DNA from: Methyloligella sp.
Lineage (GTDB): Bacteria; Pseudomonadota; Alphaproteobacteria; Rhizobiales; JALUTE01
Assembly: GCA_027058255.1 (NCBI GenBank)
Contig: JALUTE010000508.1
Location: 1-7,328, forward strand
Reading direction: 5' to 3'
Length of the DNA stretch: 7,328 nucleotides
Part shown: one piece after another, positions 5,841 through 7,328 of the stretch
How positions within the stretch are numbered: the first letter of the stretch is position 1
How the letters are laid out: the number at the start of each line of letters is the position of its first letter
The notes under the pieces: model-generated
What the model saw: only the letters and a program-made list of their open reading frames with translations
Database searches by the model: none
What the model was told of the DNA's origin: nothing
Program-made: the position numbers and the translations under genes

Positions 5841-7112
5841 TCACTGGCCCTGTCCTTTCTTGGGATAGGTGACGATGACCGCGCTTCTTGTCAGGGTGCG
5901 GTGCACGGGGCAGCGATCCGCGATCTCAAGCAGGCGCTGGCGCTCCTTGTCCGACAGCGCCCCCTCGAGGGCAATGCGACGCTCGAAGCGGTCGATGCGC
6001 CCCTCGCGTCCCCGCACCTCCTCGCCGCAATCGCGGCAGTCCTGCGCATGCACCTTCTCGTGCCCCACCTCGACCGCCACGCCCTCGAGGGCGAGGCCCT
6101 TGTGATCGGCATACATTCTGAGGGTCATCGACGTGCAGGCGCCGAGGGCGATGGAGAGATAATCATAAGGAGACGGGCCCGTGTCGCCGCCACCGAGATC
6201 GACCGGCTCGTCGGCCAGAAGCCTGTGCGCGCCCACCGCCACCGATTGCTGAAACCGGCCCTCGCCCGTCTCCACGACCCGAACCCAACCCGGCTCTGCC
6301 GGTGCCGTCGCGCTCCGGCCCGCGGCCTCGCCCGCCCGCTCGGCCAATGCCGGCACATAGCGCGCCGCCCAGGCCGCCAGCACGGCCGCCACATAGTCGC
6401 CATCGGCACGCGAGCGCAGCAGATGATCGGCGCCATCGAGGGAGATGAAGCTCTTGGGATGGCGCGCGGCCTGGAACAGGGCGCTGGCATTGTCGATCCC
6501 CACCACCTCGTCGCGCGGGCTGTGAAAGATCAACAGCGCCTTGCGCATCTCCCGCACCCGCGCGCGCACGCTCTGGCCTTCGAGATCGGCCAGAAACTGC
6601 CGGGTGATGGTGAAACGCCGCCCGGCCAGCTCCACTTGCGCCTGGCCTTCCCGCTCGATCTGTGCACGGCGCGCATGGAAGCTGCGCACCACGTGATCGG
6701 CATCTGCCGGCGCCCCGATGGTCGCAACTGCGCGGGCCTCGGGAATGTCGGGCGCCGCCGCGAGCACGGCCGCGCCGCCGAGACTGTGGCCGATCAGGAG
6801 CTCCGGTGCGCGCTCATGGGCGCGCAAATGCTCCGCGGCGGCAAGCAGGTCCTGGACGTTCGAGGAGAAGTCGGTGTTGGCGAAATCGCCTTGCGACGCA
6901 CCGAGTCCCGTGAAGTCGAACCGCAGCGTAGCGATACCGTGTGCAGCGAGGGCGGTGGATATCCGGGTTGCGGCGAGGCTGTCCTTGGAGCAGGTGAAGC
7001 AGTGGGCAAAAAGCGCGAAGGCGCGCGCTGGACCGGCCGGGCGCTCCAGGCGCGCAGCCAATGTCGCCCCGGTGCTGCCTCGGAACGTCAGCTTCTGCGA
7101 GCGTGGCGCCAT
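5841..7112 (-). CDS. Bifunctional alpha/beta hydrolase-OsmC fusion protein
   Basis: A 423-residue cytoplasmic two-domain protein. The N-terminal alpha/beta hydrolase (about 1-255) has an oxyanion-region motif AHCFTCSKD (36-44), nucleophile Ser110 in IGHSLGG, probable acid Asp201 in HSPRDEVV, and His230 in DGADHLL. The C-terminal OsmC/Ohr-like domain (about 275-420) has the two redox cysteines, Cys326 in LGACTSMTLRMYA and Cys401 in DRCPVHRTL, plus a CxxC at 359-362. OsmC/Ohr proteins reduce organic hydroperoxides with thiols; the hydrolase domain implies an ester or thioester substrate, but none is established here. The fused arrangement is a recognised, poorly characterised family of roughly 400 residues. 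The start ATG 7110-7112 has GGAG 9 bases upstream; the frame stays open to 7253, but that extension would overlap the preceding gene and is not family-like. The gene converges on the protease gene with 33 bases between the stops and no evident terminator. Confidence 0.93.
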   Translation of the reverse strand: MAPRSQKLTFRGSTGATLAARLERPAGPARAFALFAHCFTCSKDSLAATRISTALAAHGIATLRFDFTGLGASQGDFANTDFSSNVQDLLAAAEHLRAHERAPELLIGHSLGGAAVLAAAPDIPEARAVATIGAPADADHVVRSFHARRAQIEREGQAQVELAGRRFTITRQFLADLEGQSVRARVREMRKALLIFHSPRDEVVGIDNASALFQAARHPKSFISLDGADHLLRSRADGDYVAAVLAAWAARYVPALAERAGEAAGRSATAPAEPGWVRVVETGEGRFQQSVAVGAHRLLADEPVDLGGGDTGPSPYDYLSIALGACTSMTLRMYADHKGLALEGVAVEVGHEKVHAQDCRDCGEEVRGREGRIDRFERRIALEGALSDKERQRLLEIADRCPVHRTLTRSAVIVTYPKKGQGQ

Positions 7113-7121
7113 GCTGCTGCT

Positions 7122-7125
7122 CTCC
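7122..7125 (-). promoter_or_regulatory. Ribosome-binding site that decides the hydrolase-OsmC start
   Basis: GGAG on the minus strand lies 9 bases before ATG 7110-7112. The alternative in-frame ATG at 7140-7142 has no comparable purine-rich sequence upstream. Confidence 0.6.
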
Positions 7126-7161
7126 GTCTGAGTGGCGCCCATCGTCGCCGAGCGTGCCGAG

Positions 7162-7197
7162 CCGGCGCGCACCGAAGGCCGATGCGCGGAGGGCCGG
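7162..7197. repeat. Imperfect inverted repeat between the right-edge gene and the hydrolase-OsmC gene
   Basis: cgcgca at 7166-7171 pairs with tgcgcg at 7183-7188, and ccggc at 7162-7166 can alternatively pair with gccgg at 7193-7197. The structure starts about 20 bases past the stop of the right-edge gene and has no T-run on the minus strand. It may be a weak terminator or an operator-like dyad, or chance pairing in GC-rich DNA. Confidence 0.25.
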
Positions 7198-7215
7198 TCC
7201 CGAAACACGCAGTCG

Positions 7216-7328
7216 TCAGGTTGAACTCGCCGAGTTACCCTTCTCGTCGCCATCGCCGAGCAGGCGGTCGAGCGCTTTTCGCTCCTCCTCTGTGAGGCCG
7301 ATCATGCGCTCGGCCGTCTCACCCTCGC
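7216..7328 (-). CDS. C-terminal fragment of an unidentified gene, possibly a MarR-type regulator
   Basis: A minus-strand frame enters from the right edge and ends at TGA 7216-7218, giving the last 36 residues of a longer protein. The other two frames on this strand hit stops within the first 30 bases. The visible part reads ETAERMIGLTEEERKALDRL, then LGDGDEKGNSASST: an amphipathic charged helix followed by a polar tail. The L-T-x-E-E-R-x-x-L-x-x-L-L pattern is typical of the last dimerisation helix of MarR-family regulators but is not unique to them. A MarR/OhrR regulator upstream of an OsmC-domain gene would make sense, since OhrR controls Ohr/OsmC genes elsewhere; that is inference. The gap to the hydrolase-OsmC start is 103 bases, so the two may share a transcript. 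Confidence 0.45.
   Translation of the reverse strand, partial: EGETAERMIGLTEEERKALDRLLGDGDEKGNSASST

Noticed and set aside
7113..7253. N-terminal extension of the hydrolase-OsmC protein by 47 codons
   Set aside because: It would overlap the end of the upstream gene, is Arg-rich and unlike the family, and the internal ATG at 7110-7112 has a better ribosome-binding site.
5901..7295. Plus-strand 464-codon frame opposite the hydrolase-OsmC gene
   Set aside because: The minus strand carries all catalytic residues of both domains; the antisense product has no motif and would also cross the gene at the right edge.

Overview
This is a high-GC window from a Gram-negative bacterium, most likely an alphaproteobacterium. 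The inference rests on strong GC-ending codon use, alphaproteobacterial-looking envelope proteins, and a gene order (Do-type protease, OmpR-type regulator, sensor kinase, then a probable glnE) that I recall from Rhizobiales-like genomes. No RNA gene, CRISPR array, insertion sequence or integration site is visible.

Layout. Positions 1-4214 hold a minus-strand block, read from right to left: degP (2655-4214), an OmpR-family response regulator (1795-2535), its HAMP/HisKA sensor kinase (256-1788), and the first 80 codons of a gene that is probably glnE and runs off the left edge (1-240). Regulator, kinase and the probable glnE are separated by only 6 and 15 bases, so they look like one transcript. 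degP is set off from them by 119 bases that contain a perfect 10-bp hairpin and a perfect 19-bp tandem repeat. A divergent intergenic region (4215-4526) with the only AT-rich patch nearby precedes a plus-strand gene for a secreted trypsin-like protease with a C-terminal peptidoglycan-binding domain (4527-5807). Facing it is a minus-strand gene for an alpha/beta hydrolase fused to an OsmC domain (5841-7112). The right edge (7216-7328) holds the last 36 codons of another minus-strand gene, possibly a MarR-type regulator.

How the genes fit together. The left half reads as an envelope-protein quality-control locus: a periplasmic chaperone-protease with a membrane sensor and DNA-binding regulator beside it. 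The divergent peptidoglycan-binding protease adds a second envelope protease, though nothing in the sequence proves co-regulation. The hydrolase-OsmC fusion suggests peroxide or ester detoxification and belongs to a separate small operon.

No clearly new multi-gene system is seen. The items most worth a second look are the peptidoglycan-binding protease with its overlapping upstream reading frame, the 19-bp tandem repeat plus hairpin between degP and the regulator, and a low-complexity Gly/Asp/Glu insertion inside the ATP-binding domain of the kinase.
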